A stretch of DNA of 64,000 nucleotides from Inia geoffrensis. Taxonomy: Eukaryota; Chordata; Mammalia; Artiodactyla; Iniidae. This document shows, in pieces, positions 11,236 through 22,339 of the stretch (positions are counted from its first letter, which is position 1; each line of letters begins with the position of its first letter). The notes under the pieces were generated by a model that was given only the letters and a program-made list of their open reading frames with translations, was not told the origin of the DNA and did no database searches. Location of the stretch: positions 124,001 through 188,000 of the forward strand of contig JAZAQT010000387.1 in the NCBI GenBank assembly GCA_036417435.1. The letters run 5' to 3'. The position numbers and the translations under genes were made by a program.

Positions 11236-12051
11236 AGTAATGTGACATAAACTTATGGGGTTTTTTCCTGGCTCATTCCATTCTAATTTACAACCAGGAC
11301 ACACGACTTCCAGAAAGGCTCTGCTACCCTAGTAACCACATTTAGGAATGGAGAAATGCTGCCCCCTTGTGGCCGTTTCTCACAACAGATAAAACCAGTG
11401 CTAATGGACACTAAATATTCACATTCATTGCAGGCCTGTAAATGACAACTGCCTTCAAAAAAAAAAAAAAAAAAAAAAAAAAATCCTGGAGTCGAAAATC
11501 GACCGAAAAATTCCAAAGAGGGCAACTTTCCAAGGATGCAATTTCAAGAGGTTTATTGTACTCACAGTTTTTTTTTCTTTTTTGTTTAACAGAAATAAAA
11601 AAATGTCATGGAAAAATGCTGAACGTTAAGAATTATTAAAGACATGCAGATCCAAATTACAAAAACCTATCAGCTCACACAAATCAGAATGGCCATCAGG
11701 AAAAATTCTGGAAACAATAAAGGTTGAAGGGGTTGTGGAGAAATGTGTACCCTTGGTTCTAAGTGGGACGTGGAAAGAGCCAGTAATGAAAACACAATGG
11801 AGGTACCTAGAAAAGGTAAACATTGAGCTACTATTCAATCAAGCATACCCACTGCTGGTCCTATCGCCTGAGAGGATAAGAATCAAGAGACACAGGCTGG
11901 CAATCCTGCACTCAAACCATATTTACTATAGCCATCACTTGAAAGCAATGAAAATATCAAGAGAGGAATGCAAAAAGAAGTGGTCCATGTACACAATGGA
12001 ATATTACTCCAATAAAAAAATATAAATTCAATTTTAAAAAAAAAAACATAA
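11236..12051 (+). repeat. L1-derived macrosatellite monomer D3
   Basis: Type D monomer, 816 bp, ending the intact tetramer. It carries an A-run of about 25 at 11,458-11,482 and the truncated L1 part. It holds the best CTCF-like box of the array (11,359-11,374). Confidence 0.87.
11359..11374 (-). promoter_or_regulatory. CTCF-like motif, best copy of the phased series
   Basis: The minus strand reads GGCCACAAGGGGGCAG. Its 14-nt core CCACAAGGGGGCAG fits the usual vertebrate CTCF core (CCASYAGRKGGCRS) at 13 of 14 positions. Equivalent boxes lie at 210, 1,418, 2,668, 4,172, 4,951, 6,646, 7,671, 8,877, 10,108, 12,173, 13,381, 14,613 and 16,229, all in the same orientation. Only sequence similarity is seen; binding is not shown. 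Confidence 0.5.
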
Positions 12052-13260
12052 GTAAGGAGACATTAGCTTTTGGGGGTTTATCTGGGCACATTCCACTCTA
12101 ATTTATAATCGAGGAACACCACTGGCAGGAAGGTCTCTTTCCCTAGTTTCCAGAGTGGGGAAAGCAGAAATGCTGCCACCCTCTGGCCATTACCTGCAAC
12201 AGCAGCTTTAAAACCTGTGCTAATCGTCACTTCACATGTACAAGTAGAGGAGGGCTGTAAATGTAACCTGCTCTCAAAATGTCTTGAGGGAGGTTATGGC
12301 CAAAATACTTCCAAATGTGGCAGAGAGTTCTAAAAACAATTTGGAGAGCTAAGTTGTACTCACTGTTTGAAAACAAAGGACATGCCTGAAAGCTCAATTT
12401 GAAGAGATTATGAGATGCATGCTAATGCAACCACAAAGAGGTATCAGCTCACACCAATCAGAATAACCATCAGCAAAAAAACCTAAAAACAGTAAATGCT
12501 GAAGGGGTTGAGAAGAAACACATACCCTCATCTTTAAGTGGGACTTAACCTGGTAAGAGCCACCAATGAGAACAGAATGGAGGTGCCTTTACAAGGTAAA
12601 CATTTTACAACCATATGATGCAGCAGGCCCACTCCTGGACCTGTAACCTAAGAAGACAGAATTGGAAAGACACAGGCAGGAAGATCTGCATTACAGCAGT
12701 ATTACAAGAGTCAAGACATGGAAACAACCAAAAAGTCAAGCAACAGAGGAGTGGACAAAGAACTGGTACATGTACAGATGGAATATTCGCCAAGGAAACA
12801 AATTACACAATGTCATTTGCAGCACCATAGATGAGTCTAGAGGTAATCACGCAACTTGTAGTAAGTGAGAAATTGAAAGACACAAATACTATCATATCAC
12901 TTACAGGTGTTACCTAAATATTGATACCAGTGAAGATATTTCCACAGAGAAAGGGAATCACAGATTCATTAAAAAAACTTATGGGTCACCAATGGAAAAG
13001 TGTGAGAACTGGATACATTAAGATATTGGCATTCACAGAGATAACAAACACAGGTGAAATATATAATCACCAAAGATCTATGGAATACCAAGAGAAGACT
13101 ACTCAACATTGTGTCATAACCTACATGGGGAAAGGATCCGAGGAAGAATAGATATATGTATATGTGTAAAAAAACCACATCTTGCACAGGCGGAACAAAG
13201 AAACCATTGCAATCAAACATGCTGTGATAAAAAATAAAAATTAAATTAATAAAACAAGAA
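12052..13260 (+). repeat. L1-derived macrosatellite monomer A4
   Basis: Type A monomer, 1,209 bp, opening the third array tetramer that can be followed. The CTCF-like box is at 12,173-12,188 (minus strand CCAGAGGGTGGCAG). The L1-derived part is about 12,370-13,255. Confidence 0.87.
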
Positions 13261-14490
13261 GTAGTGAGACATAAACCTAAGGGCCTTTTTCCTGGCACAC
13301 TGCATTCTTTTTTACAACCTAGAACACGACTTCCCTTAAGGCTCTGTTGCCCTAGTAACCAAATATTTTAAGGAGAAATGCTGCCACGTTGTGGCCGTTT
13401 CACACAACAGCGGCTTTAAACCCAGCACTAATGGTCACTTAACATTCAAAACAATTGCAGGCCTGTAAATGACACCTGCCCTCAAAACAAATCTGGGGTT
13501 GTAAATCGACCAAGAATTTCAAAAGACCACCTCATTTCAAGAACACAATTTCAGGAGGCACATTTTATGCACAGTTTTCCTTTACCTTCTTCTTTTTATT
13601 TTTTTTTAAAAGAGGGTATGAAAAAATGCTGAGCATCAAGAATTAATAAAGGCATGCAAATCCAATCTACAGAAACGTTCAGCTCACAGCCGTCAGAATG
13701 ATCATCAGCAAAAAGCCTACAAATATATGCTGAGGGGGTTTTAGAGAACTGTGTACCCTCTAGCTTCTGGAGGGATGTAAACTGGTAACAGCCAGTAGTG
13801 AGAACATAATGGAGGTGCATTTAAATAGTAAAAATTGAGCTACCATGTGATCTGGTAGGCCCTTTGATGTGCCTATCACCTGAGCAGCCCAGAATCAAAA
13901 AGACACAGGCTGGCAATCCTGCTCTGCAGCAACATTTAACATAGCCAAGACTTGGAAGAAACCAAAATGTCCATCAACATAAAAATGCACCACAAATAAC
14001 TGGTCCATGTACACATGGAATATTAGCCATGGAAAATAATGAAACAGTGCCGTGTGCACCACCATAGAAGGACCTACAGATAAACACCCAACTTGAAGAA
14101 AGAAACCAAAAAAGAGATATCCTATGATATCACTTATAGGTGTTACCTAAAAATTGACATCCATGAAATTATCTACAAGAGAAGGACATGCATGGATTAA
14201 GAAAACAAATTTATGTTTAACCACGTGGAAAAATGTAAGGAATGTATGAATTAGGATATGGGGGTTAATAGACATGTACTAATACGTATGAAATATATAT
14301 CACAAAATACCTATGGAATACCAAGAGAGGTGTACTCAACACTCTGTAATAACCTACATGGGAAAGGATCCAAAGATGAATAGTTAGATACATAGGTATA
14401 ATGAATCAGATTCTGTACACCTAAAACAAACATTTTTATCCAATTTGCTGTGATAATAAATAAAAATTAAATTTAAAAAACAAACAAGAA
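13261..14490 (+). repeat. L1-derived macrosatellite monomer B4
   Basis: Type B monomer, 1,230 bp. The CTCF-like box at 13,381-13,396 has one core change (minus strand CCACAACGTGGCAG). The L1-derived part follows from about 13,600. Confidence 0.87.
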
Positions 14491-16108
14491 GTAAGGAGAT
14501 ATAAGTTCTTGGGTGTTTGCCCTGGCACATTCCACTCTAACTTGCAGCCTATTAACACGATTTCCAGGAAGGCTCTGTTGCCCCAAAACCCAGAGTTGGA
14601 AATGGAGAAATGCTGCCTTAATGTGGCCGTTTCCCACAAGAGCGGCTTTAAACCCACAGCGAACCGTCACTTAACATTCACAAGGGCTGTAAAGCTCACC
14701 TGCCCTCAAAAAATGTCCTGAGGTAGGGAATGGCCAAAAGAATTCACGACTGGCAAATTTTTCAAAAAGATAGCATGAAGAGGTAAGTTTTAAACCCTCG
14801 TTTTTTCAAAAAAGGAAAATGGATAAAACCTCAACATCAGGAATTATTAGACTCATGCAAATCTAATCTATGAAAAGTTTTCGAGTCACATCCGTCGAAT
14901 GACCATCAGCAAAATGTCTACAAACAATAAATCCTGAAAGGGTTTTAGAGAACTGTGTACCTCTAGCTGCTGCTGAGATGTAAAGTAGTAAGAGCCAGTA
15001 ATGAAAACAGAAAGGAGATGCATTTAAAAGTAAAAATTGAGATGCTATTCGATCCAGCACGCCCACCACTTGGCCTGTCACCTAAGAGCCGAATCAAGAA
15101 GACACAGGCTAACAAAGCAGTCCTGCAGTAATATTCAAAATAGGCCAGACATGGAAGCAGCCAAAATGTCAATCAACAGATGAATGGACAAAGAATAAGT
15201 GGTACATGTACCTAATGGAAGATTAGCTTTCAAAAAAAAATGAACAATGCCGTTTTTTATGACTACAGGTGAGTCTAGAAATAATCATATTACATGAAGT
15301 CAAAGGTGTATGATATATATCATATAATTTATAGATGTTATCTTAAGATTCGTACCAATGAACATATTTCCAAAGGAAAAGACACTCAGAGACAAACTAA
15401 CGGTTAACCAAAATGAAGGGTGCGAGGGTGGATAAATTAGGATTATGGGGTTAACATACATACACTAATGTAAGTTATATGTAGATAAACTTATGACATA
15501 TACTATATATAAATTATATAATCGCTAATACATATAAATTACATAATCACAAAACACCTACCAAATACCAAGGGAGGTCTACTCAATACTCTGTAATAAC
15601 CTACCTGGTAACAGGATCCCAAGATGAAGAGATATATTTATGAAAAATTGATCAGAATTGGTACACCCAGAGGATCACAACTCTCTAATAAAATTTACTC
15701 TGATAGGGCCTTCCCTGGTGGCCCAGTGGTTGAGAATCTGCCTGCCAAAGCAGGGTACACGGGTTCGAGCCCTGGTCTGGGAGGATCCCACACGCTGAGG
15801 ATCAACTAGACCCGTGAGCCACAGCTACTGAGCCTCTGCGTCTGGAGCCTGTGCTCCACAGCAAGAGAGGCCATGATAGTGAGAGGCCCATGCACTGCAA
15901 TGAAGAGTGACCCCTGCTTGCCAAAACTACAGAAAGCCCTCGTACAGAAACGAAGACCCAACACAGCCATAAATAAATAAATGAATGAATAAACAAACAA
16001 ATAAATATTAAAGGCAAAGAAGAAAGGGGAAATTGTAGAGTAAGGATCTAGTTTAAAAAAACATTATTCCGATGAAAAACATAAAATAAATTTGAAAATC
16101 AAACATAA
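14491..16108 (+). repeat. L1-derived macrosatellite monomer C4
   Basis: Type C monomer, about 1.3 kb without the SINE at 15,706-16,010. The CTCF-like box at 14,613-14,628 is degraded (CCACATTAAGGCAG). AT-rich sequence occupies the microsatellite site (15,470-15,550). No type D monomer follows, so the tetramer order stops here. Confidence 0.82.
15706..16010 (+). mobile_element. CHR-type SINE with AT-rich tail
   Basis: tRNA-like head (gggccttccctggtggccca) with a good pol III B box (ggttcgagccc), a longer body than the poly(A) copies, and a tail of AAAT repeats. It inserted in the L1-derived end of monomer C4. The tail type and divergence suggest an older subfamily than the copies at 6,695 and 51,547. 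Confidence 0.92.
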
Positions 16109-16485
16109 GTAGGAGACATAAACTTTTGGGAGTTTGTCCTGGAACATTCCACTACAATTTGCAACCTTGGAACACAGCTTCCGGCAAGGCTCTCCTGCCC
16201 CTGTAACCAAAGCTGGGAATGTAGAAATCTGCCGCCTTGTGGCCAATTCCCATAACAGCAGCTTTAATCCCAGTGCTATTGGTCACTTAATATTCACAAG
16301 GACTGCAGGGCTTTAAATGACACCTGCCCTCAAAAAATATCCTGCGGTCAGGAATGGACATTAATATGAAAAACAGTAGAAAATCTGGAGAAGACAATTC
16401 AACAGGTGAATTTCCTCACAATGTTTTTTTTTACAAGGACATGAAAAAATGTTCAACATCAAGAATTAGTAGGGAAATGCAAATT
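16109..16485 (+). repeat. Satellite monomer E, left half
   Basis: Non-L1 segment of a fifth, more diverged monomer (closest by eye to type C). The CTCF-like box at 16,229-16,244 is intact (minus strand CCACAAGGCGGCAG). It is cut at 16,486 by the L1 insertion and resumes at 23,703. The last 15 bases, 16,471-16,485, form the left target-site duplication. Confidence 0.85.
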
Positions 16486-16847
16486 ATTTTTTTTAACATC
16501 TTTATTAGAGTATAATTGCTTTACAATGCTGTGTTAGTTTTTGCTTTAGAACAAAGTGAAACAGTTATACATATGTTCCTATATCTCTTCCCTCTTGCAT
16601 CTCCGTCCCTCCCACCTCCCTATCCCCCCACTTTGTGGTCACAAAGCACCTAGCTGATCTCCCTGTGCTATGCGGCTGCTTCCCACTAGCTATCTACCTT
16701 ACGTTTGGTACTGTATATGTGTCCATGCCTCTCTCTCGCTTTGTCACAGCTCACCCTTCCCCTCCCCATACCCTCAAGTCAGTTCTGTAGTAGGTCTGTG
16801 TCTTTATTCCTGTCTTAACCCTTGATTCTTCATGACATTGTTTTCCC

Positions 16848-19800
16848 TTAAATTCCATATATATGTGTTAGCATATGGTATTTGTCTTTCTCTTTCTGAC
16901 TTACTTCACTCTGTATGACAGACTTTAGGTCTATCCACCTCATTACAAACAGCTCAATTTTGTTTCTTTTTATGGCTGAGTAATATTCCATTGTATATAT
17001 GTGCCACATCTTCTTTATCCATTCATCCGATGATGGACACTTAGGTTGTTTCCACCTCTGGGCTATTGTAAATAGAGCTGCAATGAACATTTTGATACAT
17101 GACTCTTTTTGAATGATGGTTTTCTCAGGGTATATGCCCAGTAGTGGGATTGCTGGGTCATATGGTAGTTCTATTTGTAGTTTTTCAAGGAACCTCCATA
17201 CTGTTCTCCATAGTGGCTCTACCAATTCACATTTCCACCAGCACTACAAGAGTGTTCCCTTTTCTCCACACCCTCTGCAGCATTTATTGTTTCTAGATTT
17301 TTTGATAATGGCCATTTTGACTGGTGTGAGATGATATCTCATTGTAGTTTTGATGTGCATTTCTCTAATAATAATGTTAAGCATTCTTTCATGTATTTGT
17401 TGGCAGTTGTATATCTTCTTTGGAGAAATGTCTATTTAGGTCTTCTGCCCATTTTTGGATTGGGTTGTTTGTTTTTTTGTTATAGAACTGCATGAGATGC
17501 TTGTAAATTTTGGAGAGTAATCCTTTGTCAGTTGTTTCATTTGCAAGTATTTTCTCCCATTCTCAGGTTTGTCTTTTGGTCTTGTTTATGGTTTCCTTTG
17601 CTGTGCAAAACCTTTGAAGTTTTATTAGGTCCCATTTCTTTACTGTTGTTTTTAATTCCATTTCTCTAGGAGGTGGGTTAAAAAGGATCTTACTGTGATT
17701 TATGTCATAGAGTGTTCTGCCTATGTTTTCCCCTAAGAGTTTGATAGTTTCTGACCTTACATTTAGGTCTTTAATCCATTTTGAGCTTATTTTTGTGTAT
17801 GGTGTTAGGGAGTGATCTAATCTCATACTTTTACATGTACCCTCCAGTTTTCCCAACACCACTTATTGAAGAGGCTGTCCTTTCTCCACTGTACATTCCT
17901 GCCTCCTTTATCAAAGATAAGGTGACCATGTGTGTGGGTTTATCTCTGGGCTTTCTATCCTGTTCCATTGATCTATCTTTCTGTTTTTGTGACAGTACCA
18001 TACTGTCTGGATTACTTTAGCTTTGTAGTATAGTCTGAAGCCAGGGAGCCTGATTCCTCCAGCTCCGTTTTTCATCCTCAAGATTGCTTTGGCTATTTGG
18101 GGTCTTTTCTGTTTCCATACAAATTGTGAAAGTTTTTGTTCTACTTCTGTGAAAAATACCAGTGGTGTTTTGCTAGGGATTGCATTGAATCTGTAGATTG
18201 CTTTGGGTTGTAGAGTCATTTTCACAATGTTGATTCTTCCAATCCAAGAACATGGTATATCTCTCCATCTATTTGTATCATCTTTAAGTTCTTTTATCAG
18301 TGTCTTATAATTTTCCACATACAGGTTTTTTGTCTCCTTAGGTTTATTTCTAGATATTTTATTCTTTTTCTTGCAATGGTAAATGGAAGTGTCTTCTTGA
18401 TTTCACTTTCAGATTTTTCATCATTAGTGTATAGGAATGCCAGAGATTTCTGTGCATTTATTTTTTATCCTGCAAATTTACCAAATTCATTGATTAGCTC
18501 TAGTAGTTTTCTGGTAGCATCTTTAGGATTCTCTATGTATAGTATCATGTCATCTGCAAACAGTGACAGCTTTACTTCTTTTCCGATTTGGATTCCTTTT
18601 ATTTCCTTTTCTTCTCTGACTGCTGGGGCTAAAACTTCCAAAACCATGTTGAATAAGAGTGGTGAGAGTGGGAAACCTTGTCTTCTTCCTGATCTTAGTG
18701 GAAATGCTTTCAGTTTTTCAACATTGAGGATGATGTTGGCTATGGGTTTGTCATATATGGCCTTTACTATGTTGAGGAAATTCCCTCTATGCCCACTTTC
18801 TGCAGTGTTTTTGTAATAAATGGGTGTTGAATTTTGTCAAAAGCTTTCTCTGCATCTTTTGACATGATCATATGGTTTTTCTCCCTTAAATTTGTTAATA
18901 TGGTTTATCACATTGACTGATTTGCATATATTGAAGAATCCTTGCATTCCTGGAATAAACCACACTTGATCATGGTATATGATCCTTTTAATGTGCTGCT
19001 GGATTCTGTTTGCTAGTATTTTGTTGAGGATTTTTGCATTTATGTTCATCAGTGATATTGGCCTGGAGTTTTCTTTCTTGGTGACATCCTTGTCTGGTTT
19101 TGGTATCAAGGTGATGGTGGCCTCGTAGAATGAATTTGGGAGTGTTCCTGCCTCTGCTATATTCTGAAAGAGTTTGAGAAGGATAGGTCTTAGCTATTCT
19201 CTAAATGCTTGATAGAATTTGCCTGTGAAGCCATCTGGTCCCGGGCTTTTGTTTGTTGGAAGATTTTTAATCACAGTTTCAATTTCAGTGTTTGTGATTG
19301 GTCTGTTCATATTTTCTATTTCTTCCTTATTCAGTCTTGGCAGGTTGTGCATTTCTAAGAATTTGTCCATTTCTTCCAGGTTGTCCATTTTATTGGCATA
19401 GAGTTGCTTGTAGTAATCTCTCATGATCTTTTGTATTTCTGAAGTGTCAGTTGTTACTTCTCCTTTTTCATTTCTAATTCTATTGATTTGAGTCTTCTTT
19501 TTTCTTGATGAGTTTGGCTAATGATTTATCTATTTTGTTTATCTTCCCAAGAACCAGCTTTTAGTTTTATTGATCTTTGCTATCGTTACCTTCATTTCTT
19601 TTTCATTTATTTCTGATCTGAGTTTTATGATTTCTTTCCTTCTGCTAACTTTGGGTTTTTTTGCTCTTCTTTCTCTAATTGCTTTAAGTGCAGGTTTAGG
19701 TTGTTCGAGATGTTTACTGTTTCTTAAGGTGGGCATGTATTGCTATAAACTTCCCTCTTAGAACTGCTTTTGCTCCATCCCATAGGTTTTGGGCCGTCCT

Positions 19801-20638
19801 GTCTCCATTGTTATTTTTTTCTAGGTATTTTTATTTTTTACTTCCTCTGGTTTCTTCAGTTATCACTTCGTTATTAAGTAGTGTATTGTTTAGCCTCTAT
19901 GTGTTTGTATGTTTTACAGATCTTTTCCTGTAATTGATATCTAGTCTCATAGCATTGTGGTCGGAATATACTTGATACAATTTCAATTTTCTTAAATTTA
20001 CCAAGGCTTGATTTGTGACCCGATATGATCTATCCTGGAGAATGTTCCATGAGCGCTTGAGAAAAATGTGTATTGTTGTTTTTGGAAGGAGTGTCCTATA
20101 AATATCAATTAAGTTCATCATGCTTAATGTATCATTTAAAGCTTGTGTTTCCTTACTTATTTTCATTTTGGATGATCTGTCCATTGGTGAATGTGGAGTG
20201 TTAAAGTCCCCTACTATAAATGTGTTACTGTTGATTTCCCCTTTTATGGCTGTTAGTATTTGCCTTATGTATTGAGGTGCTCCTATGTTGGGGGCATGAA
20301 TATTTACAATTGTTATATCTTCTTCTTGGATCAATCCCTTGATCATAATGTAGTGTCCTTCTTTGTCTCTTGTAATCGTCTTTATTTTAAAGTCTATTTT
20401 GTCTGATATGAGAATTGCTATTCCAGCTTTCTTTTGGTTTCCATTTGCATGGAATACCTTTTTCCATCCCCTTACTTTCAGTCTGTATGTGTCTCTAGGT
20501 CTGAAGTGGGTCTCTTGTAGACAGAAATATATATGGGTCTTGTTTTTGTATCCATTCAGCCAATCTGTGTCTTTTGGTGGGAGCCTTTAGGCCATTTACA
20601 TTTAAGGTAATTATCGATATGTATGTTCCTATTCCCAT
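16848..20638 (-). pseudogene. L1 ORF2 (endonuclease/reverse transcriptase), broken
   Basis: ORF2p is the L1 enzyme that nicks DNA and reverse transcribes L1 RNA. Here the ATG is recognisable at 20,638-20,636 (GAAAATGGGAATAGG context) and the normal C-terminus THIYGI-stop is at 16,848. The span of about 3.79 kb is close to the usual length of about 1,275 codons. The frame is split into pieces: endonuclease part 19,897-20,346, pre-RT part 19,194-19,424, RT with the LFADDMILY active-site box at 18,465-18,647, and C-terminal pieces at 17,911-18,318, 17,563-17,862 and 16,848-17,225. Frameshifts and stops between them rule out a working protein. Confidence 0.93.
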
Positions 20639-20696
20639 TTTCTAAATTGTTTTGGGTTCGTTATTGTAGGTCTTTTCCTTCTCTTGTGTTACTTGC

Positions 20697-21575
20697 CTAG
20701 AGAAGTTCCTTTAGCAGTTGTTGTAATGCTGGTTTTGTGATGCTGAACTCTCTCAGCTTTTGCTTGTCTGTAAAGGTTTTAATTTCTCCATGAAATCTGA
20801 ATGTGATCCTTGCTGAGTAGAATAATCTTGGTTGCAGGTTTTTCTCCTTCATCATTTTAAATATGTCTTGTCACTCCCTTCTGGCTTGCAGAGTTTCTGC
20901 TAAGAGATCAGCTGGGTACCCTATGGGGATTCCCTTGTGTGTTGTTGTTTTTCCTTTGCTGCTCTTAATATGCTTTCTTTGTATTTAATTTTTGACAGTT
21001 TGATTAATATGTGTCTTGGCATATTTCTCCTTGGATTTATCCTGTATCGGACTCTCTGTGCTTTCTGGACGTGATTAACTATTTTCTTTCCCATATTAGG
21101 GAAGTTTTCAACTATAATCTCTTCAAATATTTTCTCAGTCCCTTTCTTTTTCCCTTCTTCTGGAACCCCTATAATTCGAATGTTGGTGCATTTAGTGCTG
21201 TCCCAGAGGTCTCTGAGACTGTCCTCAGTTGTTTTCATTCTCTTTTCTTTATTCTTCTCTGAAGTAGTTTTTTCCACTCTTTTATCTTCCAGGTCACTTA
21301 TTCGTTCTTCTGCCTCAGTTATTCTGCTATTGAGCCCATCTAGAGTATTTTTCATTTCATTTATTTTGTTCTTCATCGCTGTTTGTTTCATCTTTAGTTC
21401 TTATAGGTCCTTGTTAAATATTTCTTGCATTTTGTCTATTCTATTTCCAAGATTTTGGATCACCTTTACTATCATTATTCTGAATTCCTTTTCAGGTAGA
21501 CTGCCTATTTCCTCTTCATTTGTTAGGTCTGGTAGGGTTTTTTTCTTGCTCCTTCATCTGCGGTGTGTTTTTCTG
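20697..21575 (-). pseudogene. L1 ORF1 (RNA-binding chaperone), broken
   Basis: ORF1p coats L1 RNA. The longest frame (20,921-21,391) holds the end of the coiled coil (repeated ITEAEERISDLED-type heptads), the RRM (IRIIGVPEE, then ENFPNMGKK) and the start of the C-terminal domain (INPRRNMPRHILIKL). The family's usual stop is at 20,697-20,699. The expected start codon near 21,575 has changed from ATG to GTG, and frameshifts separate the N- and C-terminal parts. Confidence 0.88.
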
Positions 21576-22054
21576 TATTCTCACTTTGCTTACCTTACTG
21601 TGTTTGGGTTCTCCTTTTTGCAGGCTGCAGGTTCATAGTTCCCATTGTTTTTCGTGTCTGTCCCTGGCTGGATCTTGTCTCTCTGGTGGGCAGGTCCACG
21701 TCTGGTGGTGTGTTTTGGGGTGTCTGTGGACTTATTATGATTTTAAGCAGCCTCTCTGCTAATGGGTGGGGTTGTGTCCCTTTGTTGCTAGTTGTTTGGC
21801 ATAGGGTGTCCAGCAATGTAGCTTGCTGGTCATTGAGTGAAGCTGGGTGCTGGTGTTGAGATGGAGATCTCTGGGAGATTTTCTCCATTTGATATTATGT
21901 GTAGCTGGGAGGTTTCTTGTTGACCAGTGTCCTGAAGTTGGCTCTCCCACTTCAGAGGCACAACACTGACTCCTGCCTCCAGCACCAATTGCCTTTCATC
22001 CACACATGCTCAGAATAAAAGGGAGAAAAAGTAGAGAGAATGAGTTAGTAGAAG

Positions 22055-22275
22055 CAGGAAGAAAGAAAGAAACAAACAAACAAAGGAAAGAAAAGAAAGA
22101 AAGGAAAGAAGGAAGGAAGGAAGGAAGGAGGGAAGGAAGGAAGGAGGGAAGGATGAAAGAAAGAAGAAAAGAAGGAAAGAAAGAAAGAAAGGAGAGAGGG
22201 AGAGAGGGAAGGTGGTGGGAAAAAGGAAGGAAGGAACAAGGGAAGGAAGGAAAGAAAGAAAGAAGATAAAATAAA
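22055..22275 (+). repeat. Homopurine GGAA/GAAA microsatellite in the L1 5' UTR
   Basis: About 220 bp almost wholly A and G on the plus strand (AAAG, GGAA, GGGA steps), followed by an ATAAA tract to about 22,300. It sits inside the 5' UTR of the minus-strand L1. The 5' UTR of the L1 at 53,290 has no such tract. The open frames on both strands here (Lys/Arg/Glu-rich and Phe/Ser-rich) are products of the simple repeat. Confidence 0.95.
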
Positions 22276-22339
22276 ATAAAATAAAATATATAATAAAGTT
22301 ATTAAATTAAAAAATAATAATTAAGAAAAAAAAAATTTT

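Noticed and set aside
91..16108. CRISPR-like or other prokaryotic direct-repeat array
   Set aside because: Repeat units are about 1.2 kb, mammalian L1-derived, and surrounded by SINEs.
22006..22269. Lys/Arg/Glu-rich 87-codon frame
   Set aside because: It is a translation of the GGAA/GAAA microsatellite inside an L1 5' UTR.
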